Part shown: in pieces, positions 1 to 6,958 of the stretch
Layout of the letters: each line of letters begins with the position of its first letter
Numbering within the stretch: position 1 is the stretch's first letter
NCBI RefSeq assembly: GCF_006861775.1
Contig: NZ_VDGG01000018.1
Coordinates: 1-64,000, forward strand
Direction of reading: 5' to 3'
Length of the DNA stretch: 64,000 nucleotides
Origin: Psychrobacillus soli
GTDB lineage: Bacteria > Bacillota > Bacilli > Bacillales_A > Planococcaceae
Translations under genes and position numbers: made by a program
The notes under the pieces: model-generated
Database searches by the model: none
What the model was told of the DNA's origin: nothing
Seen by the model: the letters and a program-made list of their open reading frames with translations, nothing else

Positions 1-242
1 CAATGAACAATCTGTTGCCCTATACCATATATTGGATTCAAAAGGTCCAAAAACGGAGGAAATTTTATTTTTAGTGAGTTGATACTGAATAAGTAAGCAA
101 TATCCTTTGATTTTCGCTCCAAGTGGTGACTCTTGCCGAGGCCAACAGGATATTGTTCATTAATATGTTTACTTAAAATAGACCTAATCGATTTGAAAGG
201 ATATAATCTATTATTTTGGTTCATCTCGAGTATAAGTTCCAC
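1..242 (-). CDS. Partial hypothetical protein, C-terminus beyond window edge
   Basis: An open frame on the minus strand starts at a GTG two bases after the stop of the next gene upstream and stays open to the window edge (about 80 codons). The peptide is basic and hydrophobic, with the stretch LERKSKDIAYLFSINSLKIK near the middle. An in-frame ATG at 224 is an alternative start; neither has a clear ribosome binding site, so translational coupling to the upstream gene is likely. I do not recognise the family. The near-zero spacing suggests co-transcription with the 113-residue gene before it. Confidence 0.45.
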   Translation of the reverse strand, partial: MELILEMNQNNRLYPFKSIRSILSKHINEQYPVGLGKSHHLERKSKDIAYLFSINSLKIKFPPFLDLLNPIYGIGQQIVH

Positions 243-244
243 TT

Positions 245-586
245 TTAATTCATAAATAAAAAAATGCGTTTGCCCTCTGCTTGTGGAAAGTGATTGGTGT
301 AATCTATCCACTCTACTTTTTGACATCGAGCTTCCATTTTTTCATGGAGCTCTCCATCTATTTCTTCCATCCATCTTACAACCTGATCGTAAGGCAAGTT
401 AAAACGAGATACCGCCAAGTGAAAGGGTGAATGCTTGAGTAAAAGCTGGCAAAATTCATCTACGGTCTCTGCTTTTTCCGCTAAACGATCTTCTGTTTTT
501 ACAATAAATTGATAAAATTCTCTTTTGTCATCTGGAAGCTTTGCTACCTCACTTCGTAACAAAAACTCCATGAGCCGTTCATTCAA
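245..586 (-). CDS. Hypothetical protein, about 113 residues
   Basis: No signal peptide or membrane segment is visible; the product is acidic and probably helical, with LPYDQVVRWMEEIDGELHEK as the most regular stretch, which could be a helix-turn-helix-like segment. The chosen TTG start at 586 is preceded by AGGTGAG five bases away; an upstream in-frame TTG at 637 would add 17 residues but has no such site. It lies about 100 bp after rpsN2 on the same strand and directly before the partial gene at the window edge. Family not recognised. Confidence 0.55.
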   Translation of the reverse strand: MNERLMEFLLRSEVAKLPDDKREFYQFIVKTEDRLAEKAETVDEFCQLLLKHSPFHLAVSRFNLPYDQVVRWMEEIDGELHEKMEARCQKVEWIDYTNHFPQAEGKRIFLFMN

Positions 587-683
587 ATTACTCACCTCAC
601 GTTTAGAAACGAAAGAGCCTCTTATCCTTCTCTCCAACTGTTATAGCCAGGAACGAAAGCCCTTATTTTAGACATGATGCTGA

Positions 684-953
684 TCACCAACTCGATTTCT
701 TTACACCAGGCAATTGTCCTTTATGTGCCAATTCCCGGAAAGCAATTCTGGACATATTGAATTTGCGCATATAGCCTCTTGGTCTTCCAGTCACTTCACA
801 ACGATTTTTCAATCGAGTAGGTGACGAGTTTTTGGGCAACTTGCCGAGCGCAGCATAATCCCCTTTTTCTTTTAATTCCTTACGGAGTTCTGCATAGCGG
901 ATGACCAATTCTCGCTGTTTTTTGTCTTTAACTACTTTCGATTTTTTCGCCAT
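684..953 (-). CDS. rpsN2: 30S ribosomal protein S14, zinc-independent form
   Basis: This 89-residue protein is full length for the long S14 form. Its C-terminal part ([20 protein letters not shown], then [19 protein letters not shown]) is the signature of S14. The protein has one cysteine instead of the two CxxC pairs of zinc-binding S14, so it is the zinc-free paralogue that replaces zinc-binding S14 when zinc is scarce. The start has AGGAGG upstream. It is the second gene after rpmG2, 27 bp away, and both lie downstream of a consensus Zur operator, which matches known Zur control of such paralogues in Bacillus. Confidence 0.96.
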   Translation of the reverse strand: MAKKSKVVKDKKQRELVIRYAELRKELKEKGDYAALGKLPKNSSPTRLKNRCEVTGRPRGYMRKFNMSRIAFRELAHKGQLPGVKKSSW

Positions 954-980
954 TGTAATGCCTCCTATAATGTCTATTTT

Positions 981-1130
981 TTATTTTGTTTCTCTATGAA
1001 GCGTTACTTTGCGTAGACGCGGGCAATATTTCTTTAGCTCAATACGTTCCGGATTGGTACGTTTATTCTTCGTTGTAATATAATTGCGATCGCCCGACTC
1101 TGTACAAGCCAATGTAATATTCACTCTCAT
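981..1130 (-). CDS. rpmG2: 50S ribosomal protein L33, zinc-free type
   Basis: A 49-residue reading frame beginning [20 protein letters not shown] and ending [17 protein letters not shown] is unmistakably L33. The zinc-binding form has two CxxC pairs; here each pair keeps only one cysteine (C-T-E-S and C-P-R-L), so zinc cannot be held by four cysteines. GGAGGAG lies 6 bases before the ATG. It heads the operon with rpsN2. Expression is presumably released when Zur leaves the operator about 70 bp upstream, letting the cell spare ribosomal zinc. Confidence 0.95.
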   Translation of the reverse strand: MRVNITLACTESGDRNYITTKNKRTNPERIELKKYCPRLRKVTLHRETK

Positions 1131-1201
1131 GGTTGCTCCTCCTCGCTATGTTTTTCACAAGCACAAACAGCTAAAAACCCCTAGCTGCACATTAAAATAG
1201 C

Positions 1202-1236
1202 ACCAACTAAATCGTAATAATTACGATTTAGTTGGT
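1202..1236 (-). promoter_or_regulatory. Zur operator inside a 35-bp perfect palindrome
   Basis: The core AAATCGTAATAATTACGATT(T) at 1209-1229 matches the Bacillus Zur box (TCGTAATNATTACGA). The symmetry extends beyond the usual box: 17-base arms ACCAACTAAATCGTAAT and its complement flank a single central A at 1219. It lies 72 bp upstream of rpmG2. The exact promoter was not resolved. Confidence 0.93.
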
Positions 1237-1378
1237 ATAATGAATTAAATCATATCATCGTAAAAAAGTAAAGAAAATTTTATTCACCTGTACATATTAC
1301 ATTCCGTTTAGCCCACTACCATTCTTTCGCTTCTACATAATTTATGCATGAGTATCAATTATTGAAGGAGGCATGAAA

Positions 1379-1846
1379 ATGACATTTAGAAATGACAACT
1401 TGCCAACAGAGAAAAACGATCACTTCGTCAATACAACGCCCTTTAGCGATAAACCACTTTGGAATTTGCTACAGCAGATGGATTCATTTTTCAATCAATT
1501 TTTTAACCACATGAACACTCTCCCACCCGCTCTTGTAGTTAACACGTCTGAAACGGACTCAGAAGTGATTGTGGAAGTAAACTTACCAGGCTGCAATCGA
1601 AACCAAATTCAATTGGAGATTATCCGCAATCGCTTAAGAATTGGGATTGAGGATTCCCTTCAAGAAGAAATTAAATATGAAACGCATACTGGGAGAAAAC
1701 AATTTTATTCGCGAAGAGAGCATATTGTCTCCCTTCCATTTATTATTCCTGAAAAAGAAGCACTAACCACTTTTCACAACGAAGTATTAAGAATAACTAT
1801 TCCGAAGAAGGATACTCAGCGAAGCTACCTTACAATTAATGAATAA
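1379..1846 (+). CDS. Hsp20/alpha-crystallin family protein
   Basis: A 155-residue small heat shock or spore-coat-associated Hsp20 protein. After a short N-terminal region rich in aromatic and amide residues (FFNQFFNHMNTL), an alpha-crystallin domain runs from about residue 50 (VIVEVNLPGCNRNQIQLEI) to the end, with the late beta strand EVLRITIPKK. AAGGAGG at 1365-1371 is 7 bases from the ATG at 1379 but only one base from an ATG at 1373, so 1379 is the better start. It stands alone, followed by a strong terminator. Hsp20 proteins hold unfolded proteins; some Bacillus members (CotM, CotP) are coat proteins, and I cannot tell which applies. Confidence 0.85.
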   Translation: MTFRNDNLPTEKNDHFVNTTPFSDKPLWNLLQQMDSFFNQFFNHMNTLPPALVVNTSETDSEVIVEVNLPGCNRNQIQLEIIRNRLRIGIEDSLQEEIKYETHTGRKQFYSRREHIVSLPFIIPEKEALTTFHNEVLRITIPKKDTQRSYLTINE

Positions 1847-1929
1847 AAAAAAGCTACGATCACCAACTGGACTTGGTGATCGTAGCTTTTTGCTTGATAA
1901 ACGATTAACGTCAATCATTTAATATATAT
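1847..1929. repeat. 83-bp duplicated intergenic segment with bidirectional terminator, copy 1
   Basis: It contains a 14-bp perfect stem GCTACGATCACCAA / TTGGTGATCGTAGC (1853-1886) with a 6-base loop, flanked by A and T runs, so it can end transcripts from both sides. The whole 83 bp, including 40 bp beyond the hairpin, is repeated without a mismatch at 6738-6820. It ends the hsp20 transcript here. Confidence 0.9.
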
Positions 1930-1940
1930 AAGTGTTTGGT

Positions 1941-2016
1941 CCCTGTGTCAGAAACAAACATGGAAATCATAACATTCACGTTTGTTTGAATTAACATGTA
2001 TGTTTCTAACACAGGG
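1941..2016. repeat. CCCTGTGT inverted-repeat element A (76 bp)
   Basis: Outer arms CCCTGTGTCAGAAACA (1941-1956) and TGTTTCTAACACAGGG (2001-2016) are complementary at 15 of 16 positions. The interior carries ACAAACATG and CGTTTGTTTGAATTAACATG, which gives competing pairings. It sits 7 bp from the stop of the ABC ATPase gene. Family members occur at 6439, 24236, 24913, 25572 and, partially, elsewhere. Confidence 0.88.
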
Positions 2017-2023
2017 TAGCTGT

Positions 2024-2725
2024 TTAAGATGATTTCTTTTCCAAAACTGCTTGTTTTTCTTCCAGTTTTAGCACTCCATCTGTCATTTTATAGACTTTAT
2101 CACAGTACTCAATTAATCGAACATCATGTGTTACGACAATTGTCGTTGTTTTGTTACTTTTCGTTTCTTTTCTCAATAGTTCCATCACTTCATAAGCACG
2201 GTCGGAGTCTAAAGAGGCGGTTGGTTCATCCGCAAGAAGAATAGATGGCTTGCTGTATAATGCTTTTGCAATAGCTACTCGTTGACGTTCCCCACCTGAT
2301 AGATCTGCAGGATACTTCTTACGTAAGTCACGTATGCCCAGATCATCATATAATTTTTCTAGTTCAGCTTTTGACATATTGTCTTTTTTCACATTGTCTA
2401 ATAGCTTCATTTGATTATCAACAGTCAGGAATGGAACTAAGTTAGAGGCTTGCAGGATAAAGCCAATTTCTTTCAATCTGATTTTGGAACGTTTTTTCTC
2501 GTTAAAATCAGATAGATTTTGCTCATTAATAAAAATATCGCCACTAGTAGGATTTTGTAAGCCCCCCGCAATTGTTAAAAATGTACTTTTTCCAGAACCA
2601 GATGGTCCTATTACTGCAATGAGTTCCCCGATATCTGCAGTAAAATTAGTTTCTTTAAGTGCATCCACCTGTTTATGACCTGAGCCAAACGTTTTTTTCA
2701 CTTTCTTTAATTCCAATATCGCCAT
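2024..2725 (-). CDS. ABC transporter ATP-binding protein (MacB/LolD/HrtA type)
   Basis: A 233-residue complete nucleotide-binding subunit. Visible motifs in order are Walker A GPSGSGKST (about 40-48), the Q-loop LQASN, signature LSGGERQRV, Walker B ILLADEPTASLD and the switch histidine in VVTHD. It follows the FtsX-type permease by 4 bp and so is the energy-providing partner of that permease. The family includes LolD, MacB and the haem-efflux ATPase HrtA. The substrate is not shown by the sequence; the upstream haem sensor HemAT makes a haem-linked role plausible but unproven. Confidence 0.9.
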   Translation of the reverse strand: MAILELKKVKKTFGSGHKQVDALKETNFTADIGELIAVIGPSGSGKSTFLTIAGGLQNPTSGDIFINEQNLSDFNEKKRSKIRLKEIGFILQASNLVPFLTVDNQMKLLDNVKKDNMSKAELEKLYDDLGIRDLRKKYPADLSGGERQRVAIAKALYSKPSILLADEPTASLDSDRAYEVMELLRKETKSNKTTTIVVTHDVRLIEYCDKVYKMTDGVLKLEEKQAVLEKKSS

Positions 2726-2729
2726 ACTA

Positions 2730-3800
2730 TTATCCTCCTATCGCTTTTAGCGGATCAATTCTCACAATGGTTAATACCGAGAATACTGCTCCGAGAATAG
2801 CTACAACTGTTAATACCACTCCATAAAAAATCATAGTTGGTATATCAAATGCTACCGGTACAGCACTCGGCAGGAACGTTCCAGTAGTTAGTGTTAATAC
2901 AAAACCTACAGTTACTCCTATGAATGCTAGTAAGAAAGTTTGTGCAATAACAGATCTAGATAAGTACCCATTGGATATCCCTTGTGCTTTCATCACACCG
3001 AACATGCTAATCTTTTGTACAGTCAATACATATAAGAAAATCGCTACAATGACGGAAGAAATGCCAAATAAAAAATAGATCATAAAATTTAGTGTTAGTG
3101 CCTGTTCTGTATAGCCAGGTAAATTTTCAATAAATGTTTCAATTTCAATTACCTCTAAATCTTCATTTGATGTAGAAATAGAGGATACATTCTCGCCATA
3201 TACGACGATACCGTTAATTTTATCTCCGTTCGCTTCGGCCGCTTCTCCAAATTTTACATGTTGAAAGGTTGATAACTCACTATATAGAACAGGAGCACCG
3301 TTAAATCGTGCGCTATTAGTAAATCCAACAATCGTAAGTTTTTCATCTGAGGAAGATAGTTCTAACTTATCCCCTATTGCAAATCCTTCCTCTTTCAATG
3401 CATCGCTTGCAATCACTTCATTTTCCTTAGAGAATTCTTTCCCCTCTGTCACTTTTGGCATTATACGCTCTTCCTTATCAATGCCAAAAAGAGATATGTT
3501 TTGTTTGGTGTCACCATTAGTTGCGATTGCATTCAACTGAGCAAGAATTGCTGTCTCTTTTCCATCAATATGATCAACTTCATCCGTTGTAATAGATGAT
3601 TGCGGCAAACTTTTATCAGATTCTTCCGATAATATTATAGCAGTTGCGTCCCATTTGTCTACAGATTCTCTATTTAAACTTGCAAGTCCAGTAGCGAGAC
3701 CTGATAGGAAGAATACTAAATAAGAAACGAGCATTAGTACTCCTATTATTAATGAGAAGCGTAATTTGTTCTTTTTAATTTCGTTCCAGGCTAAAAACAT
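2730..3800 (-). CDS. FtsX-type ABC transporter permease (HrtB-like)
   Basis: A 356-residue permease with the typical FtsX/MacB layout: one N-terminal membrane segment (about 15-37), a large extracytoplasmic domain of about 190 residues, and three C-terminal segments (about 240-262, 285-310, 320-345) ending in the conserved RIDPLKAIGG. This length and layout match HrtB rather than the much longer MacB. AAGGAAGTG precedes the ATG. It lies 24 bp after hemAT and 4 bp before the ATPase, forming a three-gene operon. In known HrtAB systems the complex expels toxic haem; that function here is inference. Confidence 0.85.
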   Translation of the reverse strand: MFLAWNEIKKNKLRFSLIIGVLMLVSYLVFFLSGLATGLASLNRESVDKWDATAIILSEESDKSLPQSSITTDEVDHIDGKETAILAQLNAIATNGDTKQNISLFGIDKEERIMPKVTEGKEFSKENEVIASDALKEEGFAIGDKLELSSSDEKLTIVGFTNSARFNGAPVLYSELSTFQHVKFGEAAEANGDKINGIVVYGENVSSISTSNEDLEVIEIETFIENLPGYTEQALTLNFMIYFLFGISSVIVAIFLYVLTVQKISMFGVMKAQGISNGYLSRSVIAQTFLLAFIGVTVGFVLTLTTGTFLPSAVPVAFDIPTMIFYGVVLTVVAILGAVFSVLTIVRIDPLKAIGG

Positions 3801-3824
3801 AAAGTCACTTCCTTTTCATGTATT

Positions 3825-5129
3825 TTATAATTGTGTCGCCGTTTGATACAGGATGTCGGCTGTGTTTGCTACATTTCTAGTGTCACTCGAAATAGCTTTA
3901 ATCACTTGGACTAGCTCTGTCACTTCCGACTCAACTTGATCTATATGTTGATTGTTTTGTTCAATCGAATGAAGAATTTTGTTGAATCTTCCACTTGTCT
4001 CCATCGAGCTTTCTAATCCAATTGCAACACTCTTTTTCATCTCGGAAATCGTGTCTACTGCTTTGTTTGTTAGTTTGGTAGAAGTTTGGACAAGTGTTGT
4101 AATTTCTCCAACTGAGCTATTCGATTGTTCTGCTAACTTTCTGACCTCTTGTGCAACGACTGCAAAGCCCTTTCCATGAGAGCCAGCCCTTGCTGCTTCA
4201 ATAGAAGCGTTCAGTGCTAATAGGTTTGTTTGCTCCGCAATTTGTTTGACTAGGCTAACTATATGAAAGATTTCATCGGAAGATAACTTCAATTCATTTA
4301 CGATGCTCACCACGTCTTCTGTGCTACTTGTAACGAACTGCATATGTGTCTGCAACTGCTTCACAAGTTCATTTCCATCCTTTGCATCTTTCTGAATCTG
4401 TTTTAAACTTACAACTTTCGAATGAACATTTTCACGAATACGAGAAGTATTTGCTTCTATTTGTACAAGAGAAGTGTTTGTTTCTTCTGTTAGATTGACG
4501 AGGTCTTCACTGACGTTAGAAATTTTACTTTTTAATTCCGATTTTACGATGTCATATTGTTGTTGTCGTAATTTAACATTTTCTTTCTCGTATTCTTCTA
4601 ATACAATTTGCATTTCAAAGTTGATGAGTTTGGAAACTGTAAGCATTGTTTTTTCTCTTAGTTCATGGTTCGGTTGTTCTTGGTTTATTAATTCAATAAT
4701 AATTGCTTGGATTTGATGAAAAGTACCCATATACCACTTAGGGGCTAATCCAATTTTAAAATGCATCTGTGCTAGCTTTCTCTTTTTCTCAATAGTAGTT
4801 TCATTGAACTCACCGCTAAACATCTCGATGATATATGTACCAACAGTTTTCTTTAACCGTTCTATTTGTGTGCGTTCTTCAATGATTTGCCGAAGGGAAG
4901 GTACAGCTAATACTTGTTCGTAAAAAACAGATACTATGTCCATAATCCCCTTTGTTACATGTGGTTGAAATGATATTATTTGGCTCAGGTCTTGTTTTGT
5001 TAACCCAATCAGTTTCATTTGCGTTAGTAATTCTGGGTAGGAATCCAATTGTATTATTGGGTCTTTTGTGGATATGTCAGCATTTATTTTTTCATTTTTG
5101 GGTCTTTTTTTTCTAAAAAGTAGTACCAA
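3825..5129 (-). CDS. hemAT: Haem-based aerotaxis transducer HemAT
   Basis: A soluble 434-residue methyl-accepting protein with an N-terminal globin-coupled sensor and a C-terminal signalling domain. The globin carries H123 in [15 protein letters not shown] and Y70, the same residue numbers as the proximal histidine and distal tyrosine of Bacillus subtilis HemAT. The coiled signalling domain contains the hairpin tip [18 protein letters not shown], which binds CheA and CheW. It has no transmembrane segment, as expected for HemAT. It senses oxygen through haem and modulates chemotaxis. It heads an operon with an HrtBA-like exporter and is divergent from a MerR-type gene. Confidence 0.94.
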   Translation of the reverse strand: MVLLFRKKRPKNEKINADISTKDPIIQLDSYPELLTQMKLIGLTKQDLSQIISFQPHVTKGIMDIVSVFYEQVLAVPSLRQIIEERTQIERLKKTVGTYIIEMFSGEFNETTIEKKRKLAQMHFKIGLAPKWYMGTFHQIQAIIIELINQEQPNHELREKTMLTVSKLINFEMQIVLEEYEKENVKLRQQQYDIVKSELKSKISNVSEDLVNLTEETNTSLVQIEANTSRIRENVHSKVVSLKQIQKDAKDGNELVKQLQTHMQFVTSSTEDVVSIVNELKLSSDEIFHIVSLVKQIAEQTNLLALNASIEAARAGSHGKGFAVVAQEVRKLAEQSNSSVGEITTLVQTSTKLTNKAVDTISEMKKSVAIGLESSMETSGRFNKILHSIEQNNQHIDQVESEVTELVQVIKAISSDTRNVANTADILYQTATQL

Positions 5130-5186
5130 GTGCCATCTCTCCTCATCTATATTACTTCAGTGAATGAAACAAAAGCTTCTAGTTCT

Positions 5187-5215
5187 ATTATTAACAGGTT
5201 ATTCACTTTTGTCAA
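5187..5215 (-). promoter_or_regulatory. Sigma-A promoter of the hemAT operon
   Basis: Minus strand TTGACA (5210-5215), exactly 17 bp, then AATAAT (5187-5192). The palindrome CAAACGTTTG (5213-5222) overlaps the -35 box and could be a repressor or CcpA-like site. Confidence 0.7.
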
Positions 5216-5220
5216 ACGTT

Positions 5221-5444
5221 TGTATAACTTTTAAATAAAACATTGTACAACTAAATTTTAATGAAATGAAGAATTCTAAAGTAAAGTCGAAAAGGGGATG
5301 ATCTGTTTACCAATTGAGGTGCGATTGCAAGTATCAGTATAGATAGTGCTTTCGCAATTAGGTAACAAAGTTTCTTTTTGTTGTCATATTATTGTATAAT
5401 GTTGTTGATTGAACATTGTACTAGATGAAATGATTTAATGTATA
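5221..5444. promoter_or_regulatory. Cluster of TTGTAYAA / TGTATA words between hemAT and the MerR-B12 gene
   Basis: TGTATA at 5221, TTGTACAA at 5243, TTGTATAA at 5392, TTGTAC at 5416 and TGTATA at 5439 lie in the 370-bp divergent region. Repeated TGTA-type words are a plausible target for the adjacent MerR-cobalamin regulator. The assignment is inference. Confidence 0.35.
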
Positions 5445-5499
5445 AAATAGCATGTAATAATGATACAGCTTTGAAAATAAAGCTGAGAGGATGAAGATC

Positions 5500-6420
5500 A
5501 TGACACAATCTCGCAAAGGCGGGCTTTATACTATACAACAAGTGGCGGATGTAACAGGTCTGTCTAAACAAGTTATCCGCAAATGGGAAGAACGATATGA
5601 GCTTGTACAACCGAATCGATTAGAAAATGGTTATAGAATATATAGCGAGCAAGATGTCAAAACATTATTAAAAGTAAAGGCATTGTCTGAACAAGGATAT
5701 TCCCTAAAACAAGCAGTATTACTTCTTAAAGAAGCTCATGATTCTGTAGAGGTAGAGTTGGAGATAGAGTCGAAGGAACCGTATGCAGGTTTTAATGATT
5801 TTGTGTTTCAGCTTCTTGAAAAAGGAACATATTGCGACGAAATCGAATTAAATTATATTCTACAGCAAGGATATCATCGTTATGGATTAGAAAAGTTTTT
5901 AAAGCAGGTTATACTTCCGTTTCTTCATGAAGTAGGGAACAGATGGGAAAAAGAAGAATGGGATGAATATCAAGAATCGGTTTCCAGTATGGTTGTACGA
6001 GACTTTTTAGTACAAATTCGTCGAAATTACCGATACCGTGAAGATGCACCGTTAGTAATGGGTGCCTGTCTGCCAAATGAGTACCATGAAATTCCATTAC
6101 ATATCCTATTGTTGCAATTTATGATGAAAGGGTGGAAGGCCATATTAGTTGGCTCTTCCCCAGCTCCTGGCGCTATCGAAACGTTAGTGAAAAAACTAAA
6201 ACCAAAAATCGTATTACTTTCAGCTACGACGACCATTCCTTTTGAGCGAAATCCAAAACTTCTTCACAGCCTAGACCAATTTGCTGCAGAACATAGTCAA
6301 ACTGAATTTTATATTGGTGGAGCAGGTGCAATGCAATATTTTGCTTGCAAAAATCTAAAATCGATTCATTTAGCTAATTCTTTGGAAGACGTGTTGGAAG
6401 GAAGCAAGAATACAATATAA
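5500..6420 (+). CDS. MerR-family regulator with C-terminal cobalamin-binding-like domain
   Basis: A 306-residue protein with a MerR winged helix (about residues 6-72, YTIQQVADVTGLSKQVIRKW then GYRIYSEQD) followed by a helical cap and a Rossmann-like B12-binding domain (about 185-300) as in CarH/LitR light sensors. The usual capping W..EH motif reads W149 and EYQES here, so its histidine is replaced. The lower-ligand motif DxHxxG reads NEYHEIP, keeping H196 but losing the glycine. GAGAGG is 9 bases before the ATG at 5500; an ATG at 5491 abuts it and is less likely. It is divergent from hemAT and may control that operon. Whether it still binds cobalamin is uncertain. Confidence 0.82.
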   Translation: MTQSRKGGLYTIQQVADVTGLSKQVIRKWEERYELVQPNRLENGYRIYSEQDVKTLLKVKALSEQGYSLKQAVLLLKEAHDSVEVELEIESKEPYAGFNDFVFQLLEKGTYCDEIELNYILQQGYHRYGLEKFLKQVILPFLHEVGNRWEKEEWDEYQESVSSMVVRDFLVQIRRNYRYREDAPLVMGACLPNEYHEIPLHILLLQFMMKGWKAILVGSSPAPGAIETLVKKLKPKIVLLSATTTIPFERNPKLLHSLDQFAAEHSQTEFYIGGAGAMQYFACKNLKSIHLANSLEDVLEGSKNTI

Positions 6421-6438
6421 AAAGGTATTTTTTTTGTT

Positions 6439-6514
6439 CATTGTGTCAGAAACAAACATGAAAATCACAACATTCATGTTTGTTTGAATTAACATGAATG
6501 TTTCTGACTCAAGG
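6439..6514. repeat. CCCTGTGT inverted-repeat element B (76 bp, slightly diverged)
   Basis: Same layout as element A, starting CATTGTGTCAGAAACAAACA and ending ATGTTTCTGACTCAAGG, followed by GTAGCTGTT as in element A. The inner arms AAACAAACATGAA and TTCATGTTTGTTT pair over 13 bp. It lies 18 bp after the MerR-B12 stop codon and may serve as its transcript end. Confidence 0.82.
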
Positions 6515-6546
6515 TAGCTGTTATAGTCTTACAATATATGGCTGAA

Positions 6547-6611
6547 CGAGACAATATCCACTGCGAACACGACAAAGACTACCCCCAACGCGACAAAAAG
6601 ACCGCTCAACA
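6547..6611. repeat. Three degenerate 21-23-bp direct repeats (CGACAAA units)
   Basis: Units beginning at 6547, 6570 and 6591 share CGA(GA)CAAWR and end in AACG or AACA. They lie in a 540-bp gene-free gap (6421-6958) that otherwise holds element B, the second 83-bp repeat and an A+T-rich stretch with no gene seen. Confidence 0.4.
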
Positions 6612-6737
6612 CACCAAATCCGGAGTTTCTATCCGTAGTACGCAGTATCCCTATAATGCCCAATTATAAGTGGCATAACTTCAATATATTTAGATAAAGC
6701 TATCCACATAATAATAATTTTATAATTCCTAAAGCAT

Positions 6738-6820
6738 AAAAAAGCTACGATCACCAACTGGACTTGGTGATCGTAGCTTTTTGCTTGATAAACGATTAAC
6801 GTCAATCATTTAATATATAT
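6738..6820. repeat. 83-bp duplicated segment with bidirectional terminator, copy 2
   Basis: Identical at all 83 positions to 1847-1929, including the 14-bp hairpin (6744-6777). It lies 140 bp before helD with no converging gene close by, so as a terminator it is out of place, which suggests recent duplication. Confidence 0.9.
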
Positions 6821-6958
6821 TGATAGAATCAAGGATTTGTGGTAAATTAATATAGAAACACTTCATTAGTTATATAATTCATAATTTCCCTATTTTCATT
6901 ATACATCATATTTTTCATTCGGTCAACTATTATTTTATTTTATAAAGGGGTGCTTGAT

